Counted from the stretch's first letter, positions 16,428 through 24,861 are shown. The stretch is DNA of 64,000 nucleotides from Actinomadura nitritigenes (GCF_017573545.1 NZ_JAGEOK010000017.1:147124-211123); one strand, 5' to 3'. Notes: generated from the sequence alone by a model not told the origin. Translations and numbers: made by a program.

Positions 16428-17057
16428 ATGAGCGAGGAACAGAAGACCCCTTTGTTCAACGAACGCGTGCGGCGCGAGCTGTACGCGCAGCGCGTCCTCG
16501 TGCTGGACGGCGTGCTCGACGACGACAACGGCACGCTGCTGGCGACGCAGCTGATCACCCTGGCGGGGGAGGATCCGTCGGCCGACATCGCGCTGTGGAT
16601 CCATTCCCCCGGCGGCTCGGTGCCGTCGATGCTCGCGATCCGCGACGTCATGCGGCTCATCCCGTGCGACGTCGCCACGGTGGTGCTCGGCATCGCCTAC
16701 AGCGCCGGGCAGTTCCTGCTGTCGTCCGGAACGCCCGGCAAGCGCCGCGCGATGCCGCACGCCCGGGTGCTGATGCACCAGGGGTCCGCCGGCATCGGCG
16801 GCGCCGCCGTCGACATCGAGCTGCAGGCCAACGACCTGCGCCACACCCGCGACACCGTGCTCGGGCTCATCGCCGAGGACACGGGCCAGCCCCTCGAGCG
16901 GGTCTTCGAGGACTCGCTGCACGATCGCTGGTACACGGCGCGGGAGGCGCTCGAGTACGGCTTCATCGACGCGATCGTCGACGCCTACGACGAGCTGGTG
17001 CCGCCCCGCCGCCGCCCCGTCGGGCTCGGCGCCCCGTCCGGAGGAGCCGACCGATGA
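16428..17057 (+). CDS. ClpP protease paralogue, catalytically complete
   Basis: 209-residue ClpP-fold serine peptidase. The triad is intact: Ser92 in GIAYSAGQFLL, His117 in VLMHQG, and the Asp of HDRWYTAREALEYGFID. SPGGS on the oxyanion strand is normal. ClpP forms tetradecameric chambers fed by Clp ATPases. Here it precedes a second, serine-less ClpP with a 4-bp overlap (ATGA), and a PopR-like regulator follows; this is the arrangement known for the Streptomyces clpP3-clpP4 operon, a stress-induced second protease. It is probably regulated through the dyad at 16355. Confidence 0.92.
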   Translation: MSEEQKTPLFNERVRRELYAQRVLVLDGVLDDDNGTLLATQLITLAGEDPSADIALWIHSPGGSVPSMLAIRDVMRLIPCDVATVVLGIAYSAGQFLLSSGTPGKRRAMPHARVLMHQGSAGIGGAAVDIELQANDLRHTRDTVLGLIAEDTGQPLERVFEDSLHDRWYTAREALEYGFIDAIVDAYDELVPPRRRPVGLGAPSGGADR

Positions 17058-17656
17058 GCACCTACACGATCCCGAACGTCATCGCGCGGGACTCGCGCGG
17101 TGAACGGATCATGGACGTCTACTCGCACCTGCTGACGGAGCGGATCATCTATCTCGGCACCGCCATCGACGCCGGGGTTGCGAACGCGCTCGTCGCGCAG
17201 CTGCTCCACCTGGAGGCGGACAGCCCGGAAGCCGACATCCAGCTGTACATCAACTGCGAGGGCGGAGACCCGAGCGCGATGCTGGCGGTGTACGACACGC
17301 TCCGCTACATCCGCCCGCAGGTCGCGACGACGTGCGTGGGGCAGGCCGTCGCGGTCGGCGCGGTGCTCCTCGCCGCGGGCGCCCCCGGCAAGCGCGCGGC
17401 GCTGCCGCACACCCGCGTCGTCCTGCACCAGCCGATGGGGCAGGGGCGCGGAGCGATCCCGGACCTCATCCTCCAGGCGGACGAGGTCGTCCGGGTCCGC
17501 GCGGACATCGAGCAGATCCTCTCCCGGCACACCGGGCAGGAGACCGCGACGCTGCGCGCCGACACCGACCGGGACCGCGTGTTCACCGCGAAGGCGGCGC
17601 GGGAGTACGGCCTCATCGACCACGTGATCGAGGAACGGCAGCCGGAGCCCCTGTAG
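17054..17656 (+). CDS. ClpP paralogue lacking the catalytic serine
   Basis: 200 residues with full ClpP fold. His125 (VVLHQP) and the Asp of TDRDRVF are present, but the nucleophile position in the usual GQAASMG motif reads GQAVAVG, giving Ala100 instead of Ser. The oxyanion strand reads INCEGGDPSAM rather than INSPGGS. It should therefore be non-proteolytic and act as a structural or specificity subunit mixed with the upstream active ClpP, like ClpR in plastids and cyanobacteria. The ATG overlaps the upstream TGA, which favours equal synthesis. The reading frame is otherwise intact, so this is not a decaying gene. Confidence 0.9.
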   Translation: MSTYTIPNVIARDSRGERIMDVYSHLLTERIIYLGTAIDAGVANALVAQLLHLEADSPEADIQLYINCEGGDPSAMLAVYDTLRYIRPQVATTCVGQAVAVGAVLLAAGAPGKRAALPHTRVVLHQPMGQGRGAIPDLILQADEVVRVRADIEQILSRHTGQETATLRADTDRDRVFTAKAAREYGLIDHVIEERQPEPL

Positions 17657-17704
17657 GGCCGTGCGGCCCCGGAGCCGTGCGTTCCGGGGCCGTGCCCGTC
17701 CGGG

Positions 17705-18067
17705 TCAGGCGGCCAGGGCGTAGGCGACCTGGCAGGTCGGGCCGGCCGGCGCGGCGGCCGGTGCGGCCAGGAGGCTCGACGCGACCGCGAGCGTGAGGTC
17801 GGCGAGCGTCACGTCCAGGGCGCCGGCGACCGCGGCGATCATCTCGCTCGACGGCTCCTTGACGCCGCGCTCCATCTCGGAGAGGTACTGCGGGGACACC
17901 CCGGCGCGGCGCGCGGTCTCCGTCAGGATCTCGCCGCGCTCGACGCGCAGGCGCCGCAGGCACCGGCCGAGCGCGTCGCGCCACAGCGGCTCGGCCGGCC
18001 GGCGCGTCGCGGTCGGCCCGTGCGGCGTCTCGTCGGCGGGCATGAGCGGGCGGGTGATCTCGGCCAT
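17705..18067 (-). CDS. PopR/ClgR-like XRE regulator with Ala-Ala C-terminus
   Basis: 120 residues. A helix-turn-helix spans about 29-92: RDALGRCLRRLRVERGEILTE continuing into ARRAGVSPQYLSEMERGVKEPSSEMIAAVAGALDV, the signature of the ClgR/PopR group that activates clp genes. The protein ends in YALAA; in PopR and ClgR a C-terminal Ala-Ala is a degron recognised by the main ClpP, so the activator builds up only when Clp capacity is saturated. It is convergent with and adjacent to the ClpP pair. ATG at 18067 chosen; the ribosome site is weak. It is preceded by a 7-bp dyad that may be an autoregulatory site. Confidence 0.85.
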   Translation of the reverse strand: MAEITRPLMPADETPHGPTATRRPAEPLWRDALGRCLRRLRVERGEILTETARRAGVSPQYLSEMERGVKEPSSEMIAAVAGALDVTLADLTLAVASSLLAAPAAAPAGPTCQVAYALAA

Positions 18068-18103
18068 GCCCACAAAATAACCCGGCGGCGCGACCGGGCA
18101 CCA

Positions 18104-18128
18104 CGCGTTCCGCCCACCGCAGAACGCG
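18104..18128. promoter_or_regulatory. Inverted repeat upstream of the PopR-like gene
   Basis: CGCGTTC (18104-18110) and GAACGCG (18122-18128) form a perfect 7-bp dyad with an 11-bp spacer. An AT-rich stretch at 18073-18080 nearer the start could be a -10 region. The rest of 18068-18308, up to the end of gadB, shows no gene. Confidence 0.4.
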
Positions 18129-18308
18129 CCGCCCGCCCCGCCTTCAGGACGGCACGCTTCTCGGCCGTTCCGTGCAGGCGGGGCGGCATTCGCCGAGCCT
18201 CCTGCGGGTCGGTCGTGTCGAGCATGAGGAGGAGCACGGGACTCCACCGCCGGACAGGGGCTGCGCGTCGCGTCTGAAGACGCCGAGCCGCTCGTCGTCT
18301 GGTGCGGG

Positions 18309-19721
18309 TCAGCGGCGGCCCGGGGTGGTGGGGTGCTTGGTCTCGGCGCCGTGGGCGAAGCCGCCGGCGTCGTCCGCGGTGCGGACCGGGGACGGCTGGG
18401 CGGACAGCCTGGGCAGGACGCGGCGCAGGTCGGCGAGCAGCAGGTCGGCGAGGTCGTGGCTGAAGCCGTTGCGGACGACGACGCGCAGCACGGCGAGGTC
18501 CTCGCGGTTCTTCGGGAAGGTGTAGGCGGGGACGAGCCAGCCGTGCTCGCGCAGCGCCGCGGAGACGTCGAAGACGTTGAAGCCCGCGCCCTCGTGCATG
18601 CGGAACGCGAACACCGGGATGTCGGAGCCGTAGGTGAGCAGCTCGAACGGGCCGAGCCCGGCGATCTCGGCGGCGAGCCGGGTCGCGACGTCGCGGCAGG
18701 TCTGCTGGACGCGGCGGTAGCCCTCGAACCCGAGCCGCAGGAAGTTGTAGTACTGCGCGACGACCTGGGCGCCGGGGCGGGAGAAGTTCAGCGCGAAGGT
18801 CGGCATGTCGCCGCCCAGGTAGTTGACGTGGAAGACGAGGTCGCCCGGCAGGGCGCCGCCGTCGCGCCACAGCGCCCAGCCGACGCCCGGCATGACCAGG
18901 CCGTACTTGTGCCCGGACGTGTTGATCGACGCGACGCGGGGCAGCCGGAAGTCCCACGGCAGGTCCGGGTCGAGGAACGGGGCGATCATGGCCCCGGACG
19001 CCCCGTCCACGTGGACGGGGACGTCGAGGCCGGTGCGCTCCTGGAGGTCGTCGAGCGCGGCGCAGATGTCGGCGACGGGCTCGTAGCTGCCGTCGAAGGT
19101 GGAGCCGAGGACGGCGACGACGCCGATGGTGTTCTCGTCGCACAGCTCGACGGCCTCCCGGGCGCCGAGGTGGTAGCGGTCGCCCTCCATCGGCACGTAG
19201 CGGGGCTCGACCTCGAAGTAGTCGGCGAACTTCTCCCAGCAGATCTGGACGTTGACGCCCATCACGATGTTGGGCCGGCCCTTCAGGCCCTTCCGCTGCC
19301 AGCGGCGCTTCAGGGCGAGGCCGCCGAGCATCGCCGCCTCGCTGGACCCGGTCGTGGAGCAGCCGACGGCGTGCCCGGGGTCGGGAGCGTTCCAGAGCCG
19401 GGCGAGCATGTGGACACAGCGCGTCTCGAGCTCCGCGGTCTGCGGGTACTCGTCCTTGTCGATCATGTTCTTCTCGGCGCACTCGGCCATCAGCAGCCGC
19501 GCCTCGGGCTCGGCCCAGGTCGAGACGAACGTGGCGAGGTTCAGCCGGGCGTTGCCGTCCAGCATCAGCTCGTCGTGGACGAGCTGGTAGGCGGTGGCGG
19601 GCTCCATCTCGCCGCGCGGCAGCGCGTACCGGGGCACCTCGACGGGCTCCCGGCTGAAGATCGGGTTGACCTCCAGGTCCCGGTCGCCGCGGCCGTCGTG
19701 CCGGGGATGCTTCAGCGCCAT
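18309..19721 (-). CDS. gadB: Glutamate decarboxylase
   Basis: 470-residue PLP enzyme converting glutamate to GABA and CO2, the normal GadB length. Key features are FVSTWAEPEARLLMAE near the N-terminus, the CSTTGSSEAAMLGGLALKRRW cofactor loop, HVDGASGAMIAPF with the PLP-contacting Asp, and the lysine of SGHKYGLVMPGVGW that forms the Schiff base. ATG at 19721 has GAGAGGA upstream. No antiporter gene is adjacent, so a role in GABA-based carbon/nitrogen metabolism is as likely as acid resistance. The C-terminal 30 residues are a low-complexity tail. Confidence 0.95.
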   Translation of the reverse strand: MALKHPRHDGRGDRDLEVNPIFSREPVEVPRYALPRGEMEPATAYQLVHDELMLDGNARLNLATFVSTWAEPEARLLMAECAEKNMIDKDEYPQTAELETRCVHMLARLWNAPDPGHAVGCSTTGSSEAAMLGGLALKRRWQRKGLKGRPNIVMGVNVQICWEKFADYFEVEPRYVPMEGDRYHLGAREAVELCDENTIGVVAVLGSTFDGSYEPVADICAALDDLQERTGLDVPVHVDGASGAMIAPFLDPDLPWDFRLPRVASINTSGHKYGLVMPGVGWALWRDGGALPGDLVFHVNYLGGDMPTFALNFSRPGAQVVAQYYNFLRLGFEGYRRVQQTCRDVATRLAAEIAGLGPFELLTYGSDIPVFAFRMHEGAGFNVFDVSAALREHGWLVPAYTFPKNREDLAVLRVVVRNGFSHDLADLLLADLRRVLPRLSAQPSPVRTADDAGGFAHGAETKHPTTPGRR

Positions 19722-19845
19722 GGTCGCGTCCTCTCGAGGCCGTCGCCGGGCCCGTCCTCAGGCCGTCGCCGGCCGTCCTCGGGGAGGCGGTACCCGCCCG
19801 TCCCGGGACCACACCGGGACGGGACGCGGGCGGCGCGGGCCCGGC

Positions 19846-20511
19846 CTAGGAGTTGAGGCCCTGTTCGAGGATGGCGAACGCCTGGTCGATGGTCTCCGAC
19901 AGCGAGCCGAAGGCGTCCCCGTGCCGGCGGGCGACGTCGGAGGCGGCCTGGAAACCGCAGGTGGCGGAGGCCGCGATCACGTGCGGGCGCAGGTCGGTGG
20001 CGGGGTCGGTGCCCATCCGCTCGGCGATGATCCGGGTGAGCAGCTGCTGCTTCTTCTGCGCGTGCTCCAGGCTGCCCGCCAGCAGGGTCGGGCTGTCGCT
20101 CATCATGCCGAGCAGGCACTGGAAGCGGTCGGGGTCGAAGCCCAGCTCGCCGCGCTCGCAGGCGCGGGCGATCTCCACCACGGTGCGGCGCAGCGCGGTC
20201 ATGATCGGCTCGTCCGGGGGGCGCTCGGCCAGCGCCGCCATGACGGCGCGGGTCTGCTCCTCCTGGAAGGTGAGCGCGACGTCCTCTTTCGAGGCGAAGT
20301 AGCGGAAGAACGTGCGGGACGAGACGTCCACGGCGTCGGCGATCTCCTCGACGGTGGTCGCGTCGAACCCCTTCTCGGCGAAGAGGGTGAACGCGGCGTC
20401 GACGAGCGCCTCACGGGTGCGCTGCTTCTTGCGTTCGCGCCGGCCCGGGGGCTGGGATCCGGGACCCGTGGGGGCGGTGCCCTGGCGGGTCTCGGGGGCG
20501 GTCGCGGTCAT
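19846..20511 (-). CDS. TetR-family repressor of the divergent MFS exporter
   Basis: 221 residues. HTH at about 44-77 (TTVEEIADAVDVSSRTFFRYFASKEDVAL), of the AcrR/MftR-like kind common beside multidrug exporters. ATG at 20511 has no good Shine-Dalgarno, so the transcript may be leaderless. It is divergent from the 14-TM exporter and a perfect dyad lies inside the exporter promoter. Drug-responsive derepression is the likely mode of action. Confidence 0.88.
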   Translation of the reverse strand: MTATAPETRQGTAPTGPGSQPPGRRERKKQRTREALVDAAFTLFAEKGFDATTVEEIADAVDVSSRTFFRYFASKEDVALTFQEEQTRAVMAALAERPPDEPIMTALRRTVVEIARACERGELGFDPDRFQCLLGMMSDSPTLLAGSLEHAQKKQQLLTRIIAERMGTDPATDLRPHVIAASATCGFQAASDVARRHGDAFGSLSETIDQAFAILEQGLNS

Positions 20512-20604
20512 GTGCGAAGTGTAACGACGCGCGGACCCGACGCCAAGTGACGGTGGACGAATCTTGTCGTGATCTGAATCATGTCCTTTGATGACGCGAG
20601 GCAT

Positions 20605-20633
20605 TTGACGACAACTGTCAGCTCATGACAGTT
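20605..20633 (+). promoter_or_regulatory. Exporter promoter with TetR operator
   Basis: TTGACG at 20605-20610 can serve as a -35 box. It is followed by a perfect dyad AACTGTCA (20613-20620) / TGACAGTT (20626-20633) with spacer GCTCA that fills the -35 to -10 interval, the standard place for a TetR operator. Confidence 0.65.
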
Positions 20634-20667
20634 TAGGACCCTCAACATCGCTACGGAGGCTCCGCCC

Positions 20668-22290
20668 ATGTCCCAGACCCGAGGCGCCGAGGTGCTCGAC
20701 CCCGGCGCGTCCCGCCCGTCCGCGCCGCGCAGCCAGGCGCGCGGACGACCCGCCCGCCGCGGCCACGGGCATCCCTGGCTCACCCTCGTCGCCGTCGCCC
20801 TCGGCGTGATGATGGTCGGCCTGGACGCCACCGTCGTCTCCATCGCCAACCCGGCGATCGCCAAGGACCTCGGCGCGTCCCTGTCCGGCCTCCAGTGGGT
20901 GACCAACGCCTACCTGCTGGCCCTCGCCGTCACGCTGATCCCGGCCGGCAAGATCGCCGACCGGTTCGGCCGCAAGCGGACGTTCCTCGCCGGCGTCGTC
21001 GGGTTCGCCGTCGCCTCGCTCGCCATCGGGCTGTCCGGCGGGCTCGGCATGGTGATCTTCTGGCGGGTCGTGCAGGGCTTCGCGGGGGCGCTCCTGCAGC
21101 CCGCGAGCCTCGCCATCCTGCGCAACACCTTCCCCGCCGAGAGGCTCAACGCCGCCATCGGCATCTGGGGCTCCACCGTCGGCATCTCCATCGCGGGCGG
21201 CCCGATCGTCGCCGGCCTGCTGGTCGAGAACGTGAACTGGGAGTCGGTGTTCTTCCTCAACGCGCCGCTCGGCCTGGTCGCGCTGCTGGTCGGCCTCTGG
21301 GTGATCCGCGAGTCCAAGGACGAGGAGGCCGCCGGCTCGTTCGACGTGCCCGGCGTCGCGCTGCTCACCGGCGCGCTGTTCGCGCTGGTCTGGGGCCTCA
21401 TCAAGGCCGGCGAGCACGGGTTCGGGCACGCCACGCCGCTGGTGTCGTTCGCCGCGTCCGTCGTGCTGTTCGCCGCGTTCGTGTGGAACGAGCTGCGCGT
21501 CGAGCGCCCGCTGCTGCCGCTGTCGCTGTTCCGCTCGGTGTCGCTGTCGGCGGCGACCGGGCTGATCGTCCTCGGCTTCTTCGGGATGTTCGGGACGATC
21601 TTCTTCATCACCCTCTACCTGCAGCAGGTGCACGGGATGAGCCCGGTGGAGGCGGGCGTGCGGATGCTGCCGATGACCGGGATCTTCATCGTCGCCTCCC
21701 CGATCGCGGGCGCGCTCACCAACCGGTTCGGGCCGCGGCTGCCGCTCGCCCTCGGCATGGCGTTCACCGCGACCGCGCTGTTCGGCCTGTCCCGCGTCGG
21801 CGTGGACGCCCCGTACGTGCAGCTGTGGCCGTGGTTCGTGCTGGTCGGCCTGGCGTTCGGGATGGTCATCGTCGCCGGCACCGAGGCCATCGTCGGCAAC
21901 GCCCCGGCGCACCTCGCCGGCGTCGCCGGCGGCCTCCAGCAGACCGCGTCGCAGCTCGGCGGCGTCCTCGGCACCTCCGTGCTCGGCGTGCTGCTGTCCA
22001 CGAAGGTCGGGGACGTGCTGGTCGGCCGGCTCACCGAGTCCGGCGTCCCCGGCGCCGCCGCGCAGCGGCTGTCGGGCACCGGCGGGCTGGTCGCCCAGGG
22101 CGTCGCGCCCGTCCCGCCCGGGACGCCCGAGCCCGCCGCGAAGGCCATCACCAACGGCAGCCATCTGGCGTTCATGGACGGCTTCCAGACCTCGCTGACG
22201 GTCGCCGGTGCGGTCGCCGTCGTCGCGGTGCTCGCGGCGCTGCTCGTCCGCCGCGGCACCAGCCCCGTGGACGGCGCCGCCGCCGTCTGA
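20668..22290 (+). CDS. MFS drug exporter, DHA2 (EmrB/QacA) family
   Basis: 540 residues with about 14 predicted membrane helices. Diagnostic DHA2 motifs are present: LDATVVSIANPAIAKDLGASLSGLQWV in helix 1 and the following loop, GKIADRFGRKR (motif A), and the helix-5 antiporter motif around GSTVGISIAGGPIVAGLL with a following NWESVFFLNAPLG. It should export cationic or lipophilic compounds by proton antiport. GGAGG precedes the ATG at 20668. The divergent TetR gene controls it. Substrate cannot be predicted from sequence. Confidence 0.93.
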   Translation: MSQTRGAEVLDPGASRPSAPRSQARGRPARRGHGHPWLTLVAVALGVMMVGLDATVVSIANPAIAKDLGASLSGLQWVTNAYLLALAVTLIPAGKIADRFGRKRTFLAGVVGFAVASLAIGLSGGLGMVIFWRVVQGFAGALLQPASLAILRNTFPAERLNAAIGIWGSTVGISIAGGPIVAGLLVENVNWESVFFLNAPLGLVALLVGLWVIRESKDEEAAGSFDVPGVALLTGALFALVWGLIKAGEHGFGHATPLVSFAASVVLFAAFVWNELRVERPLLPLSLFRSVSLSAATGLIVLGFFGMFGTIFFITLYLQQVHGMSPVEAGVRMLPMTGIFIVASPIAGALTNRFGPRLPLALGMAFTATALFGLSRVGVDAPYVQLWPWFVLVGLAFGMVIVAGTEAIVGNAPAHLAGVAGGLQQTASQLGGVLGTSVLGVLLSTKVGDVLVGRLTESGVPGAAAQRLSGTGGLVAQGVAPVPPGTPEPAAKAITNGSHLAFMDGFQTSLTVAGAVAVVAVLAALLVRRGTSPVDGAAAV

Positions 22291-22467
22291 CCCCCGCCCA
22301 TGACCCGCGGTGCGCCGTCCCACCCGCCGCCAGGGACGGCGCACCGCGTCGCCGCACCGGACCCGACCGCCGAACCCCGCCGCCGGACCCGGCATCGAAC
22401 CCGGAGTCCGGCGCGGCCGTACCCGTGGGCAGGGAGGCACCGTGGAGAAGCCGTCGTTTTCCTGTGA

Positions 22468-22494
22468 GTGTCGGGGGTATCGGGCCCCCGACAC
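22468..22494. promoter_or_regulatory. GC-rich perfect hairpin before the rhomboid-like gene
   Basis: GTGTCGGGGG (22468-22477) and CCCCCGACAC (22485-22494) form a perfect 10-bp stem with a 7-nt loop. It is 26 bp from the start of the rhomboid-like gene and 178 bp after the exporter stop; it could end the exporter transcript or sit in the leader of the next gene. The rest of 22291-22519 shows no gene. Confidence 0.5.
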
Positions 22495-22519
22495 CTCTGG
22501 AGCACCTAGGCTTGCCGGG

Positions 22520-23239
22520 ATGATGGGCGGTTTCATCAAGCGGTACCCGATGCCGCTGACGTTCCTGGGCCTGTTCGCGACGGTGTGGCTGGTGCAGGTC
22601 TTCCTGCTGCCGCCCGCGGCCCAGCGGACCGTCGTGGCGTGGACCAGCACCAACCTGGCCAACCTCTCGGTCGACCCGGTCGGCACGATGGTCGCCTCGG
22701 CGTTCGTCGCCGAGGGGTCGCAGGGCGCGCTGCTGGTCGTCGCGGTGCTCGGGCTGTTCCCCATCGTGCGGCGGTTCGGCAACGGCAGCGCGATCGTGCT
22801 GGTCGCGGTCTCGCACGTCACCGGCACGCTGATCAGCCAGGGCATCGCGTTCGTGCGGCTGGAGGCCGGCCTGCTCTCGGACTCCGTCCGGACGATCTCC
22901 GACGTCGGCCCGTCCTACGTGCTGTGCGCGGCGCTCGTCGCCGCGATCCTCTACGGGCACGGCCGGATCCGCCGGCTGCTCGCCTTCGCCGCCTGGGTCG
23001 CGCTCCTGCCCTTCCTGTTCGAGGGCCTGCCCTCGCTGGAGGTCGCCGCCGTCGGGCACCTCGTGGCCATGATCAGCGGCGCGCTGATCGGCGGCGTGCT
23101 GCTGCTCCGCGAACGGGGCCGGGCGACCGGCGCGACGCCCGTCGCCGACGCCATCGGGGCGGCCGAGGCCAGGGCCGCGCAGGCCGTGCACGGCGTGCAG
23201 GACTCCCTCAAGCCCGGCCCCGCTCCCTCCGAAGCCTGA
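22520..23239 (+). CDS. Rhomboid-like integral membrane protein
   Basis: 239 residues with about six membrane helices. Layout is rhomboid-like: a serine in DVGPSYVLCAALVAAILY at the start of the fourth helix and a histidine in AVGHLVAMISGALIGGVLL in the last, the positions of the Ser/His dyad of rhomboid proteases; the serine context is GPSY instead of GASG, as in the actinobacterial Rhomboid_2-type family. Proteolytic activity is plausible but unproven. Two consecutive ATG codons (22520, 22523) are possible starts. The C-terminal tail is cytosolic and its last codons lie within a 21-bp tandem repeat. Confidence 0.72.
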   Translation: MMGGFIKRYPMPLTFLGLFATVWLVQVFLLPPAAQRTVVAWTSTNLANLSVDPVGTMVASAFVAEGSQGALLVVAVLGLFPIVRRFGNGSAIVLVAVSHVTGTLISQGIAFVRLEAGLLSDSVRTISDVGPSYVLCAALVAAILYGHGRIRRLLAFAAWVALLPFLFEGLPSLEVAAVGHLVAMISGALIGGVLLLRERGRATGATPVADAIGAAEARAAQAVHGVQDSLKPGPAPSEA

Positions 23240-23310
23240 CGCGCCCGCTCCGAAGCCTGACGCGCCCGCTCCGGAACCCGGCGCGCCGCCTCCGAAGCCC
23301 GACGCAGGCC
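23227..23310. repeat. 21-bp imperfect tandem repeat spanning a stop codon
   Basis: Four units of 21 bp begin at 23227, 23248, 23269 and 23290. Units 1 and 2 are identical (CTCCGAAGCCTGACGCGCCCG); units 3 and 4 diverge. The stop codon of the rhomboid-like gene lies in unit 1 and is repeated in frame in unit 2, so the 3' end of the gene has been duplicated into the spacer. Confidence 0.8.
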
Positions 23311-23346
23311 GGGGGCGCGCGCCGCGTCACCGGCCGCGCGGTCGGG

Positions 23347-24597
23347 TCAGCTCTGGCCGGGGTCGGGCGTGGGGTTGGACGTGGGGCTGGGGCTCGGCGT
23401 GCCGCTCGCGGGCGGGTCGGACGGGGTGTCCGGCGGCGTCGTGGGACCGGTCGAGCCGCCGTCCGGCGGGGTCGTGGGGCCGGAGTCCGGCGGAGTGGTC
23501 GGCGTGCCCGAGCCGGGTGGCGTCGTCGGGGACGTGTCGCCGGGCTTGCTCGGGGTGCCGCTCCCGGGATTCCCGCCCTCCGACGGCGAGGAGCCCACGG
23601 GGGACCGGGCGGGGGCGCCCGTGGTCGACGGTGAGCCCGGGGTGCCGGGCGCGGAGCCCTGGCCGGGTGTGCCGGCGGGCGCCGGCCGGCCGTCGAACGC
23701 GCTCGTCACCGGGTTCCCGGACGGGTCGGCGCCGCCGGTCGAGCGCTCGGAGCCGGTGAGGCCGGGCGGCGGGGTGCCGGTGACCGCGGTCGTCTTCGCC
23801 GACGCGGGATCGGTGCGCCCGCTGCCGGCCGTGGGGACGAGCGAGGCGGCGCCGCCGCCCTTCGCGGTGGGCCAGGAGACCAGCAGGCCGATGACGGCGG
23901 CCGCGGACGCGGCGACGCCCGCGACGGCGCCGAGGCCCTTGGACCACACGCCGCGCTTCTGCCGCGGCCTGCGGTCGGCGTCACCGATCACGACGAGCGG
24001 GCTCGGGGCGGCGACGCTCGGCAGCGGCCGCTCGGCCTCCGCCTCGCACGCGGCGAGGACCTGGTCGCGCAGCCAGCCGGGCGCCTGCGCGGGCGCGCGC
24101 TTGGCGAGCAGCTGCGGCAGCCTCCCCTTCTCGAACGCGGAGATCAGCTCGAGCTGCGGCCCGGCGGCGCCGCGCATCAGCGTGTCGAGGACGGCGCGCT
24201 CCAGCCGGGACCGGGCCGCGTTCAGCAGCTGGACGACGGTGTCGGGGGCGAGGCCGAGGACGCGGGCGATGTCGCGGGTCTCCAGCCATTCGCCGGCCCA
24301 CAGCAGCAGGACCTCGCGGTGGTCGGCGCGCAGGGAGCCCGCCGCGCGCAGCAGCGGGTCGGGGTCGGCGAACGGCAGCCCGCCGGGCGGCGTGCCGAAG
24401 GCGCCGCGCTCGGCGCACGCGGTCCGGGACAGGGAGTAGAGCCAGAGCACGCTGTCGCCCCGCGGCGGCTGGTGCACCGCCGCGGCGAAGGTGTCGCCGA
24501 CCGCCGCCGCCGCGAGCTGGTCGCCGACGAGCGACCAGCAGTAGGCGTACAGGCGGGCGGCGTGCGCGTCGTAGAGCGAGCCCAGGTCGCCGCGCAT
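23347..24597 (-). CDS. Sigma-70 ECF-like protein fused to a transmembrane anchor and Pro/Thr/Ser-rich tail
   Basis: 416 residues. Residues 1-60 resemble sigma region 2 (SLYDAHAARLYAYCWSLVGD) although the promoter-recognition part is degenerate. Residues about 85-140 are a good sigma region 4 (SLRADHREVLLLWAGEWLETRDIARVLGLAPDTVVQLLNAARSRLERA shortened here as the SLRADHREV to ARSRLERA block). A helical segment follows, then one membrane helix (GAVAGVAASAAAVIGLLVSW, about 217-236) and some 180 residues rich in Pro, Thr, Ser and Gly that should be outside the cell. A membrane-tethered sigma factor or a sigma-derived sensor is implied. ATG at 24597 has GGGAGG upstream. It is divergent from egtA; no anti-sigma gene is adjacent. 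Confidence 0.8.
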   Translation of the reverse strand: MRGDLGSLYDAHAARLYAYCWSLVGDQLAAAAVGDTFAAAVHQPPRGDSVLWLYSLSRTACAERGAFGTPPGGLPFADPDPLLRAAGSLRADHREVLLLWAGEWLETRDIARVLGLAPDTVVQLLNAARSRLERAVLDTLMRGAAGPQLELISAFEKGRLPQLLAKRAPAQAPGWLRDQVLAACEAEAERPLPSVAAPSPLVVIGDADRRPRQKRGVWSKGLGAVAGVAASAAAVIGLLVSWPTAKGGGAASLVPTAGSGRTDPASAKTTAVTGTPPPGLTGSERSTGGADPSGNPVTSAFDGRPAPAGTPGQGSAPGTPGSPSTTGAPARSPVGSSPSEGGNPGSGTPSKPGDTSPTTPPGSGTPTTPPDSGPTTPPDGGSTGPTTPPDTPSDPPASGTPSPSPTSNPTPDPGQS

Positions 24598-24861
24598 GTG
24601 ACCTCCCGGTCGTCTCCGCTGCTGGCACCGGGCTGCACGAATGCGTGCATACCGGTTGGTAGCGGGACTCTAGCGCCTCGGGTCAACCAGTGAGAAGCCG
24701 GGGAGTGAACATCGAGTCGAATAGCCACAGAAAGTAATCACTTTGATAGCAGGCAGTCATGTTCACCCAGATTTAAGGAAGTTCCCGAAAATTCGCTGAT
24801 ACCTGATCCGGTTCAGCAGGGAAGGATTCGAACTCGTTATCGAGTTTTTCCGGGAGGTCGC
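24598..24861. promoter_or_regulatory. Divergent spacer between the sigma fusion and egtA
   Basis: 264 bp, clearly lower in GC than the surroundings from about 24690 to 24850, so it probably holds both promoters. Just before the egtA ribosome site, AACTCG (24831-24836), TTAT and CGAGTT (24841-24846) form a 6-bp stem running into five T residues, a small terminator-like or attenuator-like hairpin in the egtA leader. I find no open reading frame of interest here. Confidence 0.5.

Noticed and set aside
20623..22845. 740-residue minus-strand frame opposite the MFS exporter
   Set aside because: Asp/Gly/Glu repeats typical of antisense readings; the plus strand encodes a complete exporter.
23369..24439. 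356-residue plus-strand frame with GGVVG repeats
   Set aside because: Mirror of the Pro/Thr-rich tail of the sigma fusion.
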